Positions 34,368 through 44,617 are shown, numbered from the stretch's first letter. The stretch: DNA of 64,000 nt from Butyrivibrio sp. YAB3001 (GCF_900112195.1 NZ_FOKR01000022.1:1-64000), one strand, 5' to 3'. Program-made: numbers and translations. Notes: generated by a model not told the origin, from the sequence alone.

Positions 34368-35202
34368 ATTTCATGCTGATGACTACGGAATGTTTCCGGC
34401 TCAGAGTAAAAGAATTATAGATTGCATAGATAACGGTGCCATCAACAGTGTCAGTGTCATGCCCAACAGTCCATATCTGGATGAATGTATGAACATGCTT
34501 AAAGGCAAAAAAGTTTTGATAACAGTTCATTTAAATCTCGTTCAGGGCAAACCCCTGACAGATTGTAAGCTCCTTGCACCAAATGGAGAATTTGATATTT
34601 CCTTTGGCAAACTGCTTGTCATCTCCTACCTGCCTTTTTTGAGAAAAAAGTACAGAGAAGAGATAAAAAAAGAATACATCGCTCAGATCAGATCAGTACA
34701 GAAGTATCTTGATAACCAGCATTTTCGCCTCGACTCACATTGGCACTATCATATGCTGCCAATCGCTTTTGATGCGATGATGGATGCTGTCAAAGAGACC
34801 AAAATAGATGTTGAATATATAAGACTTCCTGCTGACAGGATATCTTTTTTCTTTAAAGGCAAAAACAGAGAAAGAATAATTCCTATCAACATCGTTAAAG
34901 TTCTTATCCTGAATACCTTTAGACTAAGGGCTCGCAGAAAATACGGAAAGTATTTAAACAATCTGGAAAAGAAAGATTTCTTTGGTGTAATGTACTCAGG
35001 TAATATGAATAAGATCAATACCAGATTCATCCTTGAAAACATCTTGCCAGGCAAGGATTATGAAATTCTTTTCCACCCGGGAAGTGTACTTGAAGAAAAT
35101 GATATTGCAAATCTTACAAATCCCGGAGACAAAGAATTCCTGACCAGCCCAAAAAGAAAAGCAGAAGCTGATGCAACCACATCAGTCTGCTTAGAATTTT
35201 AA
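34360..35202 (+). CDS. ChbG/HpnK/YdjC family carbohydrate deacetylase
   Basis: 280 residues with MIEFHADDYGMFPAQSKRII (metal Asp pair), an HLNLVQGKPL strand, RLDSHWHYHMLPIAFDAMMD (metal His pair) and ILFHPGS near the end. The family removes acetyl groups from N-acetyl sugars or chitooligosaccharides, using a metal ion. It is coupled to the glycosyltransferase, so it probably modifies the same glycan or lipid-linked sugar (inference). Confidence 0.85.
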   Translation: MIEFHADDYGMFPAQSKRIIDCIDNGAINSVSVMPNSPYLDECMNMLKGKKVLITVHLNLVQGKPLTDCKLLAPNGEFDISFGKLLVISYLPFLRKKYREEIKKEYIAQIRSVQKYLDNQHFRLDSHWHYHMLPIAFDAMMDAVKETKIDVEYIRLPADRISFFFKGKNRERIIPINIVKVLILNTFRLRARRKYGKYLNNLEKKDFFGVMYSGNMNKINTRFILENILPGKDYEILFHPGSVLEENDIANLTNPGDKEFLTSPKRKAEADATTSVCLEF

Positions 35203-35285
35203 AGCAATAACGAATATGTTCTTACGTATAATTGCAAAAACACGCATTTCTGGGAATTAATTTCATGCAACAATGAATGAAGTAA

Positions 35286-35328
35286 GCAAATAGGCCTCAA
35301 AGCAGTCGATTTCAAATGGCCTATTTGC
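35286..35328. terminator. Bidirectional terminator between ChbG gene and ribF
   Basis: GCAAATAGGCC (35286-35296) and GGCCTATTTGC (35318-35328) form a perfect 11-bp stem with a 21-nt loop, between the two convergent genes. Confidence 0.6.
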
Positions 35329-35369
35329 ATAACATCCTTAGATTTTATAACCAAGAATGTATATTCTTT

Positions 35370-36278
35370 CTATCTAATTGCAGCCTCCAAATCATTCTCA
35401 ATCTGAGCTTTAAGCTGTTCTATGCTATCAAACTTCATTTCAGGTCTGACAAATTTTTTCAGGCGAACCTCTATCATTTTGCCATATACATCTTCATTAA
35501 AATCATAAAGATATGTTTCAACTCCAACCTGATTCGAAGAAGAAACAGTAGGTTTTCTTCCAATATTTGTCATTCCGTTGTATTCTTTGCCGTCTATCTT
35601 TACAATACTGCTGTAAACGCCAAAGGGCGGCAATAATTTATTGGCAGAAGGCAAAATATTTACAGTAGGAATTCCTATTGTGCGTCCCAACTGTCTGCCA
35701 TGCTCAACTATTCCGCAAACACAATAGTCATTTCCAAGAAGTCTAGTAACCATTGGCATATTTCCATCTGCCACCTGGTTTCTCACTCTTGTGGAGCTTA
35801 CTTCCTCCCCATCGAGCATAACTTTATCTATGAGACATAATTCAAAGCCCAGCTCTTTGCTTAAGTTTTTGAGTAAATACTGATCTCCTCTTCCCTTATC
35901 GCCAAAAGAAACATCTGTACCTGCCGCTATAAAATCAGCTTTTAAATCTTCTACAAGAATCATCTTAACAAAGTCTTCCGGCGGAGTTGCAGCCGTCTCC
36001 AAGGTAAGCGGAAACTCCACCAGAATATCTATCCCAAGTTCCTCAAAGGCCTTTCTTTTTTCATTTCTTGTAAATAGTTGTCTTACAGGATGTCCAACAA
36101 AGAATTCTTCCGGGGATGGTTCAAATGTAAATACAGTTGCCTTTAAACCATCCTGTTTCTGATCCGTGATGTATTTAAGGAGCTTTTTGTGCCCAAGATG
36201 AATCCCATCAAATTTGCCTATCGCAATAGCTGTTTTATCCTGAATATTCAGTTCATCTAGTCTTGTTATGATTTGCAT
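35370..36278 (-). CDS. ribF: Bifunctional riboflavin kinase / FAD synthetase
   Basis: 302 residues. The N-terminal FAD synthetase has GKFDGIHLGHKKLL (HxGH) and the SSTRVRNQVADGNM segment. The C-terminal flavokinase has GIPTVNILPSANKLLPPFGV and YNGMTNIGRKPTV. It makes FMN and FAD. It follows truB by 30 nt. Confidence 0.95.
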   Translation of the reverse strand: MQIITRLDELNIQDKTAIAIGKFDGIHLGHKKLLKYITDQKQDGLKATVFTFEPSPEEFFVGHPVRQLFTRNEKRKAFEELGIDILVEFPLTLETAATPPEDFVKMILVEDLKADFIAAGTDVSFGDKGRGDQYLLKNLSKELGFELCLIDKVMLDGEEVSSTRVRNQVADGNMPMVTRLLGNDYCVCGIVEHGRQLGRTIGIPTVNILPSANKLLPPFGVYSSIVKIDGKEYNGMTNIGRKPTVSSSNQVGVETYLYDFNEDVYGKMIEVRLKKFVRPEMKFDSIEQLKAQIENDLEAAIR

Positions 36279-36308
36279 ACTTCCTATTTCTTCCTTACAT
36301 CAAATAAA

Positions 36309-37265
36309 TTACTTCTCAAAGAAAAACTTATCCACTTTAAAGAGCTTTGTCCTTGAGTCATATTTATAAATGCCAAAAAATGTATCATCAGAAGCATATA
36401 CTCTGAACTGATTTCCATCCTTAAACATTTCATCGGCATAATCTATATCATTTACCCCATCAGGGTCCTCATTAAGGACATTGTTTTTCCTGAAGCTATT
36501 GCCATTTTCAAGCAGAACTCTTGCATTATCATCCACATGGATAGCATCCAGATCCCTGAAAATAAACTCCGGAGATTGTATTACGCTTTCAATAGTCCCG
36601 GCATCTCTCATTTCTTCAACAGTCTTAAGCTTTATTGCAGTATCAAGAGCAAATGCGCCAACTCTTGTTCGTAAAAGATTCTGCATTGCAGCTCCGCACC
36701 CAAGCCTCTGGCCTATATCATTGCACAAAGTCCTGATATATGTTCCCTTTGAGCACTTCACTTCCATAGTAAAAACATGCTCATCTTCAAGATGTGAATC
36801 ATCCAGTATTGTTATAGCCTCTATATGCACTCTTCTTGCGCTTCGCTCAACTTCTATTCCTTCGCGGGCAAGTTCATAAAGTTTCTTACCATTTTGTTTG
36901 ATAGCTGAATACATAGGAGGAATCTGATCATAATCTCCCGCAAAAGCCTTAACTGCATCGCGAAGTTCTTCCTTAGATACATTTACAGGCATCTCTTCAA
37001 GTACAGAACCTGACATATCCTGAGTATCTGTTGTAACTCCCAGGCGGCATTCTGCTATATATTCCTTATCATGATCGGTAAGCATCTCTACAAGCTTGGT
37101 TCCTGTTCCCAGACACACAACTAATACTCCTGACGCATCAGGGTCAAGGGTTCCGGTATGGCCTATCTTTTTCTGATGCAATATGCCTCTTAGCTTAGCA
37201 ACAACATCGTTTGATGTAAAACCAGGCTCTTTATATATATTTATAAGTCCATTGTATTTATTCAT
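36309..37265 (-). CDS. truB: tRNA pseudouridine-55 synthase TruB
   Basis: 318 residues from ATG 37265 (AAGGAA 7 nt upstream; the ATG two codons earlier abuts it). NIYKEPGFTSNDVVAKLRGI, the catalytic Asp in GHTGTLDPDASGVLVV, and KCSKGTYIRTLCNDIG are the TruB motifs. A PUA-like C-terminal end follows. It makes psi55 in tRNA and works in the truB-ribF unit. Confidence 0.94.
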   Translation of the reverse strand: MNKYNGLINIYKEPGFTSNDVVAKLRGILHQKKIGHTGTLDPDASGVLVVCLGTGTKLVEMLTDHDKEYIAECRLGVTTDTQDMSGSVLEEMPVNVSKEELRDAVKAFAGDYDQIPPMYSAIKQNGKKLYELAREGIEVERSARRVHIEAITILDDSHLEDEHVFTMEVKCSKGTYIRTLCNDIGQRLGCGAAMQNLLRTRVGAFALDTAIKLKTVEEMRDAGTIESVIQSPEFIFRDLDAIHVDDNARVLLENGNSFRKNNVLNEDPDGVNDIDYADEMFKDGNQFRVYASDDTFFGIYKYDSRTKLFKVDKFFFEK

Positions 37266-37320
37266 GGGCATTTCCTTACTATTCGTAAAATAATCTCTTC
37301 TGTCGCAATTGGAAAAAATA

Positions 37321-37345
37321 GTCGCAAGATGAAAAATCCTGCGAC
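37321..37345 (-). terminator. Terminator after the nrnA gene
   Basis: GTCGCA (37321-37326) pairs with TGCGAC (37340-37345), with inner pairs GAT/ATC. On the minus strand TATTTTTTCC follows. It separates nrnA from truB. Confidence 0.6.
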
Positions 37346-37426
37346 CATAGTGTTGTTACTGAATCATATTCTCAAGAAATGCACACCATAATGCTCATTT
37401 TTTGTCTAATCAGTAACATAATGTTA

Positions 37427-38389
37427 TTATTCGGTAGCGTACAACTGCTGATGAATATATTTTGAAAGATTGTTTATTACGTCATGTGATGTGCCATTTA
37501 CAGTGCATCCTGATGCTCTTACATGGCCGCCGCCTCCCATAAGTTTGGCAACTTTTGAAACATCCACAGCACCATTGCTTCGAAGGCTCACTCTGTAAAG
37601 AAGAGGTTCTTCCTCATACATAAAGATTGCACAGTCAACGCCAATGGTCAGCTGAAGCTGATTTACTATACCATCCAGGTCGCTTCCCTTAACTCCGTAA
37701 AAATCCATTGTCTGTCTTGAAACAACAGATACAATGCATCTGCCATCCATAAGAAGTATACTCTCCAAAAGAGCTCTTCCTAAAATCTGATTCTGTAAAT
37801 ATGTCTTTTCATAAAATACATGATCGATAAGACTTGTAAAATCAAAGCCATAGGAAACAAGTTTTCCAGCTGTCTCGTATGTCTTCTGAGATGTACTGTT
37901 GTACTTAAATACACCTGTATCAGTAACTATTCCGGTGTAAATAGACTTTGCTATCTCAGCGTCCATCTTCTCTTCATTTACACAATCATAAACAAGTTCA
38001 CAAGCAGAACTTGCAGTAGGAACAATATATGTAATATCTCCTGTTCCAGGATTGCTTACATGATGATCAATATTAACTGTCTTCTTGGCTGCATCAAAGA
38101 GTTTCTCAGCTCCACCAAGTCTTCCTTTTTCACAATCTATGCAGAAAAACAGATCAAAGCTTTCTACATCTGTTTTAAAGTCATGATTGATCTTATCTGT
38201 ATCTTTTATAAATGATAATTCTTCCGGAATGTTCTCAAGGAAAACCTCTGCCTTAACATCCGGATAATTTTTGGTGATATAAAGATAAGTTCCCATACAG
38301 GAGCCAACGCAATCGCCATCCGGACGAACATGTCCTGCGATACCTACAGTCTTAACTCCTTCCATCAATTCATCTATCTTCATTTTCAA
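37427..38389 (-). CDS. nrnA: DHH/DHHA1 phosphoesterase, NrnA-type oligoribonuclease/pAp phosphatase
   Basis: 320 residues. AGHVRPDGDCVGSCMGTYLY, CIDCEKGRLGG and NIDHHVSNPG make the DHH domain; GGGGHVRASGC is the DHHA1 substrate loop. It degrades nanoRNAs and 3'-phosphoadenosine 5'-phosphate. The rbfA-nrnA-truB order is conserved in Firmicutes. Confidence 0.9.
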   Translation of the reverse strand: MKMKIDELMEGVKTVGIAGHVRPDGDCVGSCMGTYLYITKNYPDVKAEVFLENIPEELSFIKDTDKINHDFKTDVESFDLFFCIDCEKGRLGGAEKLFDAAKKTVNIDHHVSNPGTGDITYIVPTASSACELVYDCVNEEKMDAEIAKSIYTGIVTDTGVFKYNSTSQKTYETAGKLVSYGFDFTSLIDHVFYEKTYLQNQILGRALLESILLMDGRCIVSVVSRQTMDFYGVKGSDLDGIVNQLQLTIGVDCAIFMYEEEPLLYRVSLRSNGAVDVSKVAKLMGGGGHVRASGCTVNGTSHDVINNLSKYIHQQLYATE

Positions 38390-38543
38390 CCTTCTCTTTC
38401 TAATCTGGAACTACTAATTATTCTCAAAACTATTCCAGTACATTTTCAAACTGACACCAAACTAAATTCCCATGAAATCAACAATAAATATTTGCTTCCA
38501 GAATTATATTAAACAACGCATCAATCAGAAAAGCATGTACTTA

Positions 38544-38966
38544 TTAAATATCCTCTTCATCGTCCTGCTCGGGTTCTTCTTCGATTACTTCTCCACGAGC
38601 TGCTCTGGCCTCATTGTCCTTAGCTGTTACTTCTTCAATCTTCTTGGACATATTGATAGCATACTCAATAGAATCATCCATGATAAATCTGATCTCGGGA
38701 GTATATCTCATATTGAGCTCTTTTGCCAAAGTACTGCGCACATAACCTGCTGCGCTCTTAAGACCTTCTTCTGTTCTTAATCTGTCCTCATCATTTCCCA
38801 TGACAGTTACCCAGACCTTACATGTTTTAAGGTCTGGAGCAACTTCAACATCCATAACAGATGTGAATGGACTGATTCTTGGATCTTTGCTATAACGAAG
38901 CGCCTCAGAAATTACTTTCATGACTTCTCCGTTGATTCTTTTATTTTTATTACTGTTCTTACGCAT
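38544..38966 (-). CDS. rbfA: Ribosome-binding factor A
   Basis: 140 residues. The N-terminal RKNSNKNKRINGEVMKVISE and the KH-like core DPRISPFTSVMDVEVAPDLK are RbfA; a Glu/Asp tail of about 20 residues is added. It helps mature the 16S rRNA 5' end. It follows infB. Confidence 0.94.
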   Translation of the reverse strand: MRKNSNKNKRINGEVMKVISEALRYSKDPRISPFTSVMDVEVAPDLKTCKVWVTVMGNDEDRLRTEEGLKSAAGYVRSTLAKELNMRYTPEIRFIMDDSIEYAINMSKKIEEVTAKDNEARAARGEVIEEEPEQDDEEDI

Positions 38967-39069
38967 CTTATTCTCCTACGTAATTTACGAATCTAATGAA
39001 ACACTGATAAAATCAGCCATCGTCCGTAACCCGCACTGCGCAAACCATAAAAGCCTGCTTATACTTTTA

Positions 39070-42000
39070 TTACTGTCTTGGAACTTCAACCATCTCGTAA
39101 GCTTCTACCATATCACCTTCATGAATCTGGTCAAAGCCATCAAATACAAGACCGCACTCGAAGCCTTCCTTAACATCCTTAACATCATCTTTAAATCTCT
39201 TGAGTGATGCAAGATCACCTTCAAAGATCTGTTCACCATCTCTGGTAATTCTAACCTTGCAATCTTTCTTGATAACACCATCCTTAACGAAAGCACCTGC
39301 AATGTTACCAACCTTGGAAGCCTTGAATATCTGACGAACCTCGGCATGACCTGTTACTCTTTCCTCATAGATAGGAGCAAGCATACCCTTCATAGCATAT
39401 TCAATCTCTTCGATTGCCTGATAAATAACCTTGTAAAGCTTGATCTCAACGCCTTCGTGTTCAGCCATGCTCTTAGCAGTAGCATCAGGACGAACATCAA
39501 AACCAATGATGATAGCATTAGATGCAGCAGCAAGTGTTACATCTGATTCAGTGATGGCACCAACACCGCCATGGATAACCTTAACAACAACTTCATCATT
39601 AGAAAGCTTAAGAAGACTCTGTTTAAGGGCTTCTACACTACCCTGAACGTCAGCCTTGATAATGATATCAAGTTCCTGAAGTCTGCCTTCCTCGATCTTG
39701 GAGTACAGATCATCAAGTGACATCTTAGCCTTTGTCTCTTCGATAAGGTCTTTCTTGTGCTGCTGAAGGTAAGTATTTGCATACTGCTTAGCCTGCTTAT
39801 CTGTCTCGTGGCCAAGGAATACTTCACCGGCATTAGGTACATCTGAAAGTCCAAGAATCTCAACAGGCTGTGAAGGACGAGCTTCCTTGAGCTTGTTGCC
39901 CTTATCATCAACCATGGCTCTTACTTTACCTGAGCTTGCACCGGCTGAGATAAAGTCTCCAACATGCAAAGTACCTTTCTGTACAAGTACGTTTGCAACA
40001 GGGCCACGGCCCTTATCAAGTCTTGCTTCAAGTACAAGACCTCTTGCCATTCTGTCAGGATTAGCCTTGAGCTCTAAGATATCTGCTGTAAGGATGATTG
40101 TCTCAAGAAGGTCTTCAATACCTTCGCCGGACTTAGCAGATACAGGTACAAACTCTGTAGTTCCGCCCCAATCTGTAGAGATAAGACCATACTCTGTCAT
40201 TTCCTGCTTAACTCTGTCTACATTAGCATTTGGCTTATCAATCTTATTTACAGCAACAATAATCTCTACCTCTGCAGCTTTTGCATGGTTGATAGCTTCA
40301 ACAGTCTGAGGCATTACACCGTCATCAGCAGCTACTACAAGAACTGCGATATCAGTAGAATTAGCACCACGCATACGCATTGCTGTAAATGCTTCATGGC
40401 CTGGTGTATCAAGGAATGTGATCTTCTGATCATTTACAGATACGGTATAAGCACCGATTCTCTGTGTGATACCACCAGCTTCTCTATCTGTAACACTTGT
40501 CTTACGGATAGCATCAAGAAGTGATGTTTTACCATGGTCAACGTGTCCCATTACGCAGACAACAGGTGGTCTCTTCTTAAGTGTTTCAGGATCATCATCT
40601 TCCTCTTTAAGGAGCTCTTCAATAACATCAACCGGAACTTCTTTTTCACAGATGATATCATACTCGATAGCAATATTCTCAGCTTCTTCGTATGAAAGCT
40701 CAGTATTTACTGTAGAAATCTGACCAGCCATGAAGAGTTTCTTAATGATAACTGATGGCTGCATCTTCATCTTTTCAGCAAGTTCTTTGATAGAAACCTT
40801 CTCAGGAATAGAAATAACTTTGATCTGCTCTTCAGGTTCTTCCACTTTCTTGACCTCAGGTTTGATAAATCTTCCAACCTTTTTGCTTCTTGGCATCATT
40901 TCTTCCTGCTCATAAGCAAGGTCTTTCTTATTTCTCTTATCCTTCTCCTGACCCATGCGGCGTCTTTCTTCATCTCTGTGATTTCCGCCTTCTTTTACAG
41001 GAGCATCAGCAAATCCGCCTCTTTCATTTCTGTCATTGCGCTTGCCATCGAACTTTCCGCCAAATTTATCATTCTTACCGGCAAACTTTCCGCCGCCCTG
41101 CTGACCTTTGAAACCATCTTTATTATCACGTCCGGCAAAGCCATTCTGTCCGCCATCTTTGCGGAAACCGCCATCTCTTCCGTTATTTCTGTTCTGGAAT
41201 GAGCCGTTTCTGTCGCCTCTGTTAAATCCGTTATTTCTCTCGCCATTTCTGTCGTTATTGCGGTCGTTGTTACGATCATTATTTCTGTCATTATTGCGAT
41301 CGAAGTTTCTCTCGCCGTTTCTGTCATTATTTCTATCGTTATTTCTGTCATTATAACGATCGTTATTTCTTTCGTTTCTCACTGGCTGATTATCTCTGCT
41401 TCTATTCTCATTTGAAACATTCACATTCTTAACAGGTGCAACATTTTCTTTCTGCTCAGTAACTTTAGGCTGAGTCTGTACCTGCTGCTTTACTTCTTCC
41501 TGAACAGGAGCCTGTGGCTGAACCGGTGCTTCCTTCTTAGGTGCAGGAGCAGTTGTCTTTCTGATAGGAGTATTATAACTGTCAAGCTGTGATGGAGCAG
41601 TTAATGGCTTAATTGGGTGATAAGCATTCTGTGACTGTGCAAACTGCTTCCTCTGGCCCTGATTATTGCCGTTTCTGTTGTTGTTATCACGACGCTGATT
41701 ATTTCCATTATTGGAATTAGAATTAGCATTGGCATTTGAATTATTATTCTGATTACTAAATCCACCCATCTTGGAATTTCCGGCATTTGTAACCATAATA
41801 ATCTTTTTCTTCTTCTTTGGCGCATCCCCTGCTGGCTTCTGTTCAGTCTTTGCAGCCTTGCCCTCTTTTGTAGCTGCTTCCTTATCAGAATCAGCTTTTT
41901 TATCATCTGCTTTTACTTCAGGGGCAGATGCCTGAACATTTTTACTTCCGCCAAAATGTTTTCTTGCCAACTCAGCATCATTTTCTTCTATAGAACTGTT

Positions 42001-42102
42001 CGAACGCTTCGCCTCAACGCCTTTTTCCTGCAAAAAGCTTAAAAGCTCTTTTCCTTCACATCCAAGCTCATATGCAAGATCGGATATTTTAATTTTTGCC
42101 AT
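39070..42102 (-). CDS. infB: Translation initiation factor IF-2
   Basis: 1010 residues. The IF2_N fold [20 protein letters not shown] starts the protein. Residues about 100-420 are low complexity, first Asn/Gly-rich, then tandem RNND/RNGE units. A second IF2_N fold follows, then the GTPase with G1 [15 protein letters not shown]3 [12 protein letters not shown] and G4 NKIDKPNA, and the two C-terminal barrels. It places fMet-tRNA on the 30S subunit. The start codon overlaps the ylxQ stop by one base. Confidence 0.96.
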   Translation of the reverse strand: MAKIKISDLAYELGCEGKELLSFLQEKGVEAKRSNSSIEENDAELARKHFGGSKNVQASAPEVKADDKKADSDKEAATKEGKAAKTEQKPAGDAPKKKKKIIMVTNAGNSKMGGFSNQNNNSNANANSNSNNGNNQRRDNNNRNGNNQGQRKQFAQSQNAYHPIKPLTAPSQLDSYNTPIRKTTAPAPKKEAPVQPQAPVQEEVKQQVQTQPKVTEQKENVAPVKNVNVSNENRSRDNQPVRNERNNDRYNDRNNDRNNDRNGERNFDRNNDRNNDRNNDRNNDRNGERNNGFNRGDRNGSFQNRNNGRDGGFRKDGGQNGFAGRDNKDGFKGQQGGGKFAGKNDKFGGKFDGKRNDRNERGGFADAPVKEGGNHRDEERRRMGQEKDKRNKKDLAYEQEEMMPRSKKVGRFIKPEVKKVEEPEEQIKVISIPEKVSIKELAEKMKMQPSVIIKKLFMAGQISTVNTELSYEEAENIAIEYDIICEKEVPVDVIEELLKEEDDDPETLKKRPPVVCVMGHVDHGKTSLLDAIRKTSVTDREAGGITQRIGAYTVSVNDQKITFLDTPGHEAFTAMRMRGANSTDIAVLVVAADDGVMPQTVEAINHAKAAEVEIIVAVNKIDKPNANVDRVKQEMTEYGLISTDWGGTTEFVPVSAKSGEGIEDLLETIILTADILELKANPDRMARGLVLEARLDKGRGPVANVLVQKGTLHVGDFISAGASSGKVRAMVDDKGNKLKEARPSQPVEILGLSDVPNAGEVFLGHETDKQAKQYANTYLQQHKKDLIEETKAKMSLDDLYSKIEEGRLQELDIIIKADVQGSVEALKQSLLKLSNDEVVVKVIHGGVGAITESDVTLAAASNAIIIGFDVRPDATAKSMAEHEGVEIKLYKVIYQAIEEIEYAMKGMLAPIYEERVTGHAEVRQIFKASKVGNIAGAFVKDGVIKKDCKVRITRDGEQIFEGDLASLKRFKDDVKDVKEGFECGLVFDGFDQIHEGDMVEAYEMVEVPRQ
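41235..41370 (-). repeat. Tandem 12-nt coding repeat in infB (RNND units)
   Basis: Codons for Arg-Asn-Asn-Asp and Arg-Asn-Gly-Glu recur in tandem ([16 protein letters not shown] pattern) for about 12 units. The DNA repeat is 12 nt with some third-base changes, so length variation by slippage would keep the frame. Confidence 0.75.
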
Positions 42103-42431
42103 TACATTTCCTCCATACTTCTATTAGTAGAAAGTAAGTTCTTCCGAAGCGACTGTGCAAAGCCTACGTCTATGATAGCCAGACTTGTTCGAACATCCTT
42201 ACCAATTGCATGCCCCAATTCCTCCTTGTTGCCAAAAAAGAATATGGGCACATCGTAGTAACTACATTTATCGTTAAACTGTTTTTTGGTGTTATCAGAA
42301 GCGTCTTCACTTATGATAACAAGTTCTGCAGTATGTTTGCGAATTGCCTCAAGAGTAGCAAATTCACCACTTTTTAGCTTCCCCGCTCGCATACACAGTC
42401 CTAATAATGAATAAATCTTATTAGAATCCAA
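42102..42431 (-). CDS. ylxQ: Ribosomal L7Ae/L30e-like RNA-binding protein YlxQ
   Basis: 109 residues: [39 protein letters not shown] and the closing [20 protein letters not shown]. The L7Ae fold binds kink-turn RNA. It lies between ylxR and infB as in all Firmicutes. Confidence 0.92.
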   Translation of the reverse strand: MDSNKIYSLLGLCMRAGKLKSGEFATLEAIRKHTAELVIISEDASDNTKKQFNDKCSYYDVPIFFFGNKEELGHAIGKDVRTSLAIIDVGFAQSLRKNLLSTNRSMEEM

Positions 42432-42435
42432 TATA

Positions 42436-42693
42436 TTAGCTTAGCTCCTTTTTTAATCGATCTGAAACTTCTTCAGGTATCTGTGATTTTAATGACCTCT
42501 CAAGACCTTTATTCTTAATGGCCTTGGTCAGGCAGGCTGATGAATTGCAAATATATGCACCTCTTCCGTTAGCTCTTCCTGTAGTGTCAAGTATAATCTC
42601 ATCCTCTGGTGTCTTCAGAATGCGGATCATTTCCTTCTTTTCTTTCATTTCTCCACATCCGACACATTTTCTCATTGGAATTTTCTTTTGCAT
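42436..42693 (-). CDS. ylxR: YlxR/RnpM family RNA-binding protein
   Basis: 85 residues with RKCVGCGEMKEKKEMIRI and GRANGRGAYICNSSACLTKA, the family hallmarks. YlxR (RnpM) is reported to bind and regulate RNase P RNA. It is located between nusA and ylxQ. Confidence 0.92.
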   Translation of the reverse strand: MQKKIPMRKCVGCGEMKEKKEMIRILKTPEDEIILDTTGRANGRGAYICNSSACLTKAIKNKGLERSLKSQIPEEVSDRLKKELS

Positions 42694-42737
42694 AAATCTC
42701 CAATCCGAATTCTATGTCTAAATATAGTCAGTATGAA

Positions 42738-43907
42738 TTATTCTTCGGCGTTTTCTGAGCCCTCGGTGTTCTCTTCCTCGTACTCACCTTCCTCATATTC
42801 GCCTTCTTCATACTCATCATAATCCTCATCATCAAGATAGTCTTCCATTCTGAATCCAGGAGCATCCTTAGCCTGAGTCTCACTCTTGATATCAATCTTG
42901 TATCCTGTAAGTCTTGCAGCAAGTCTTGCGTTCTGACCTTCCTTACCGATTGCAAGTGAAAGCTGGTAGTCAGGAACTACTACCTTTGCTGATTTCTCAT
43001 CAGGATCAGCGAAAACAGCAACAATCTTTGCTGGTGAAAGCGCATTCTGAATAAGGTTACCAGGATTCTCATCCCAGTTGATAACGTCAATCTTTTCACC
43101 ATTAAGTTCATCTACTATAAGATTAACTCTTGCGCCATTCACACCAACGCATGCGCCAACAGCATCAACATTAGGGTTGTTAGAGAATACAGCAATCTTA
43201 GTACGACTGCCTGCTTCACGGGCAATTGACTTGATCTCAACTGTGCCGTCCTGTATTTCAGCAACTTCCTGCTCAAAAAGTCTCTTAACAAGATCTGGAT
43301 GTGTACGGGAAACAAGAATTCTAGGTCCCTTGGAACCGTTCTTTACCTCAAGCACATAAACTCTGATACGCTGTGTAGGCTTGTATGTCTCGCCCTTAAC
43401 CTGCTCATTCTCATTGAGAATAGCATCTGCTCTTCCGAGGTTAATGCTGATATTCTTGCCAATGTATCTCTGGATTACACCGGTTACAATATCGTGCTCT
43501 TTCTCAAAATATTCGTTATAAATTGCTCCACGCTCTTCCTCACGGATTTTCTGGAGAATGACATTCTTTGCATTCTGAGTTGCAATTCTGCCAAATTCCT
43601 TTGAGTTAAGCGGAACATCCACAAGATCACCGACAACTGCTCTCTTGCTGATCTTTTTAGCATCATCCAAAGAAATCTCAATCTGAGGATCCATTACATC
43701 ATCTTCAGTCTCAACAACTTCTTTTTCTGCGTAGCATTTGAAATCGCAATTGTTTCTGTCAATCTCAACTCTTACATTGTCAGCTTTTCCAAAATTATTC
43801 TTGCAAGCTGTGATAAGGGAATTCTCAATCGCATCAAACAGAGAATCCTTGCTGATGTTCTTCTCCTTCTCTAAAAGGTCAAGGGCATCCATTAATTCTT
43901 TACTCAT
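42738..43907 (-). CDS. nusA: Transcription termination/antitermination factor NusA
   Basis: 389 residues from ATG 43907 (AAAGGAG upstream). It has the N-terminal RNA polymerase-binding domain, S1 (TGVIQRYIGKNISINLGRAD), and two KH domains (DAVGACVGVNGARVNLIVDE, LAIGKEGQNARLAARLTGYK). The tail is Glu/Asp/Tyr-rich (EEGEYEEGEYEEEN), unlike proteobacterial AR repeats. It is co-transcribed with rimP. Confidence 0.95.
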   Translation of the reverse strand: MSKELMDALDLLEKEKNISKDSLFDAIENSLITACKNNFGKADNVRVEIDRNNCDFKCYAEKEVVETEDDVMDPQIEISLDDAKKISKRAVVGDLVDVPLNSKEFGRIATQNAKNVILQKIREEERGAIYNEYFEKEHDIVTGVIQRYIGKNISINLGRADAILNENEQVKGETYKPTQRIRVYVLEVKNGSKGPRILVSRTHPDLVKRLFEQEVAEIQDGTVEIKSIAREAGSRTKIAVFSNNPNVDAVGACVGVNGARVNLIVDELNGEKIDVINWDENPGNLIQNALSPAKIVAVFADPDEKSAKVVVPDYQLSLAIGKEGQNARLAARLTGYKIDIKSETQAKDAPGFRMEDYLDDEDYDEYEEGEYEEGEYEEENTEGSENAEE

Positions 43908-43932
43908 CGTAATCTCCTTTTTTCCGCTCAGA

Positions 43933-44397
43933 TTAAAAATCAAGAGCAAGCTTAATCACTGATATTTCTTTTCTTACGAACGTCTCATCTTTATCATTTA
44001 TTGTTACAGTTACTGTTGTGCTGTCAAAAGCTTTAAGCACACCGGCAAATTCTTTAACGCCATCTTTAGCTTTAAAAAGCTTAAGTTCCACATCCTGTCC
44101 GATACTATTTTCAAAATGACGGTCTTTTTTCAGCTGTCTTCCAAGTCCGGGGCTGCTCACTTCCAAAGTGTATGCTTCCTCAATGAAATCATCCACATCA
44201 AGTGCATCTGAAAGAGCATGATTTACATCAACGCAGTCGTTTATATTAACGCCGCCATCCTTGTCAATGTAGGCTCTCAGGTACCACTCTCCTGCCTCTT
44301 TGACATACTCAACGTCGTAAATCCTGACGCCATGCTCATTAGCTATCGGTGCTAAAAGTTCTTCCGTTTTCTTCTCGATTTCTTCTTTTTTCGACAT
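43933..44397 (-). CDS. rimP: Ribosome maturation factor RimP
   Basis: 154 residues from ATG 44397 (AGGAG 6 nt upstream). YDVEYVKEAGEWYLRAYIDK, VNINDCVDVNHALSDALD and LEVSSPGLGRQLKKDRHFE are the family motifs. It helps assemble the 30S subunit and is the first gene of the nusA-infB operon. Confidence 0.94.
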   Translation of the reverse strand: MSKKEEIEKKTEELLAPIANEHGVRIYDVEYVKEAGEWYLRAYIDKDGGVNINDCVDVNHALSDALDVDDFIEEAYTLEVSSPGLGRQLKKDRHFENSIGQDVELKLFKAKDGVKEFAGVLKAFDSTTVTVTINDKDETFVRKEISVIKLALDF

Positions 44398-44421
44398 ATT
44401 TTCTCCTGTGTGCATAAAAAT

Positions 44422-44443
44422 AGTGGACTCGCGAAAGTCCACT
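44422..44443 (-). terminator. Leader hairpin upstream of rimP, candidate attenuator
   Basis: AGTGGACT (44422-44429) pairs with AGTCCACT (44436-44443) around CGCGAA. On the minus strand it is followed by ATTTTTATG, 22 nt before the rimP ATG. The position inside the leader suggests premature termination or antitermination control. Confidence 0.5.
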
Positions 44444-44479
44444 TCAAACTAGCACTAATACGTTAATGTCATCGCAAAT

Positions 44480-44509
44480 ATAATAACATACGTTGCGCAA
44501 CACTGTCAA
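44480..44509 (-). promoter_or_regulatory. Promoter of the rimP-nusA-infB operon with central palindrome
   Basis: TTGACA (44504-44509) and TATTAT (44480-44485) on the minus strand are 18 nt apart. The spacer contains the perfect palindrome GTTGCGCAAC (44492-44501), a possible operator. Confidence 0.6.
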
Positions 44510-44559
44510 ACAAAGCCATTTTTAAATAAATCTAAAAATTCTAAAGATTTATTAAACAA

Positions 44560-44587
44560 AAAATCTGTATCATACGATACAGATTTT
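44560..44587 (-). terminator. Terminator of tRNA-Glu
   Basis: AAAATCTGTATC (44560-44571) and GATACAGATTTT (44576-44587) form a 12-bp stem with an ATAC loop, followed on the minus strand by a T-rich run. Confidence 0.7.
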
Positions 44588-44617
44588 CTTTCGGGTTGGG
44601 CTGTTATAAACAGTCAA

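Noticed and set aside
41200..41400. CRISPR-like repetition
   Set aside because: The 12-nt units are in frame and uninterrupted by spacers. They encode RNND repeats of IF-2.
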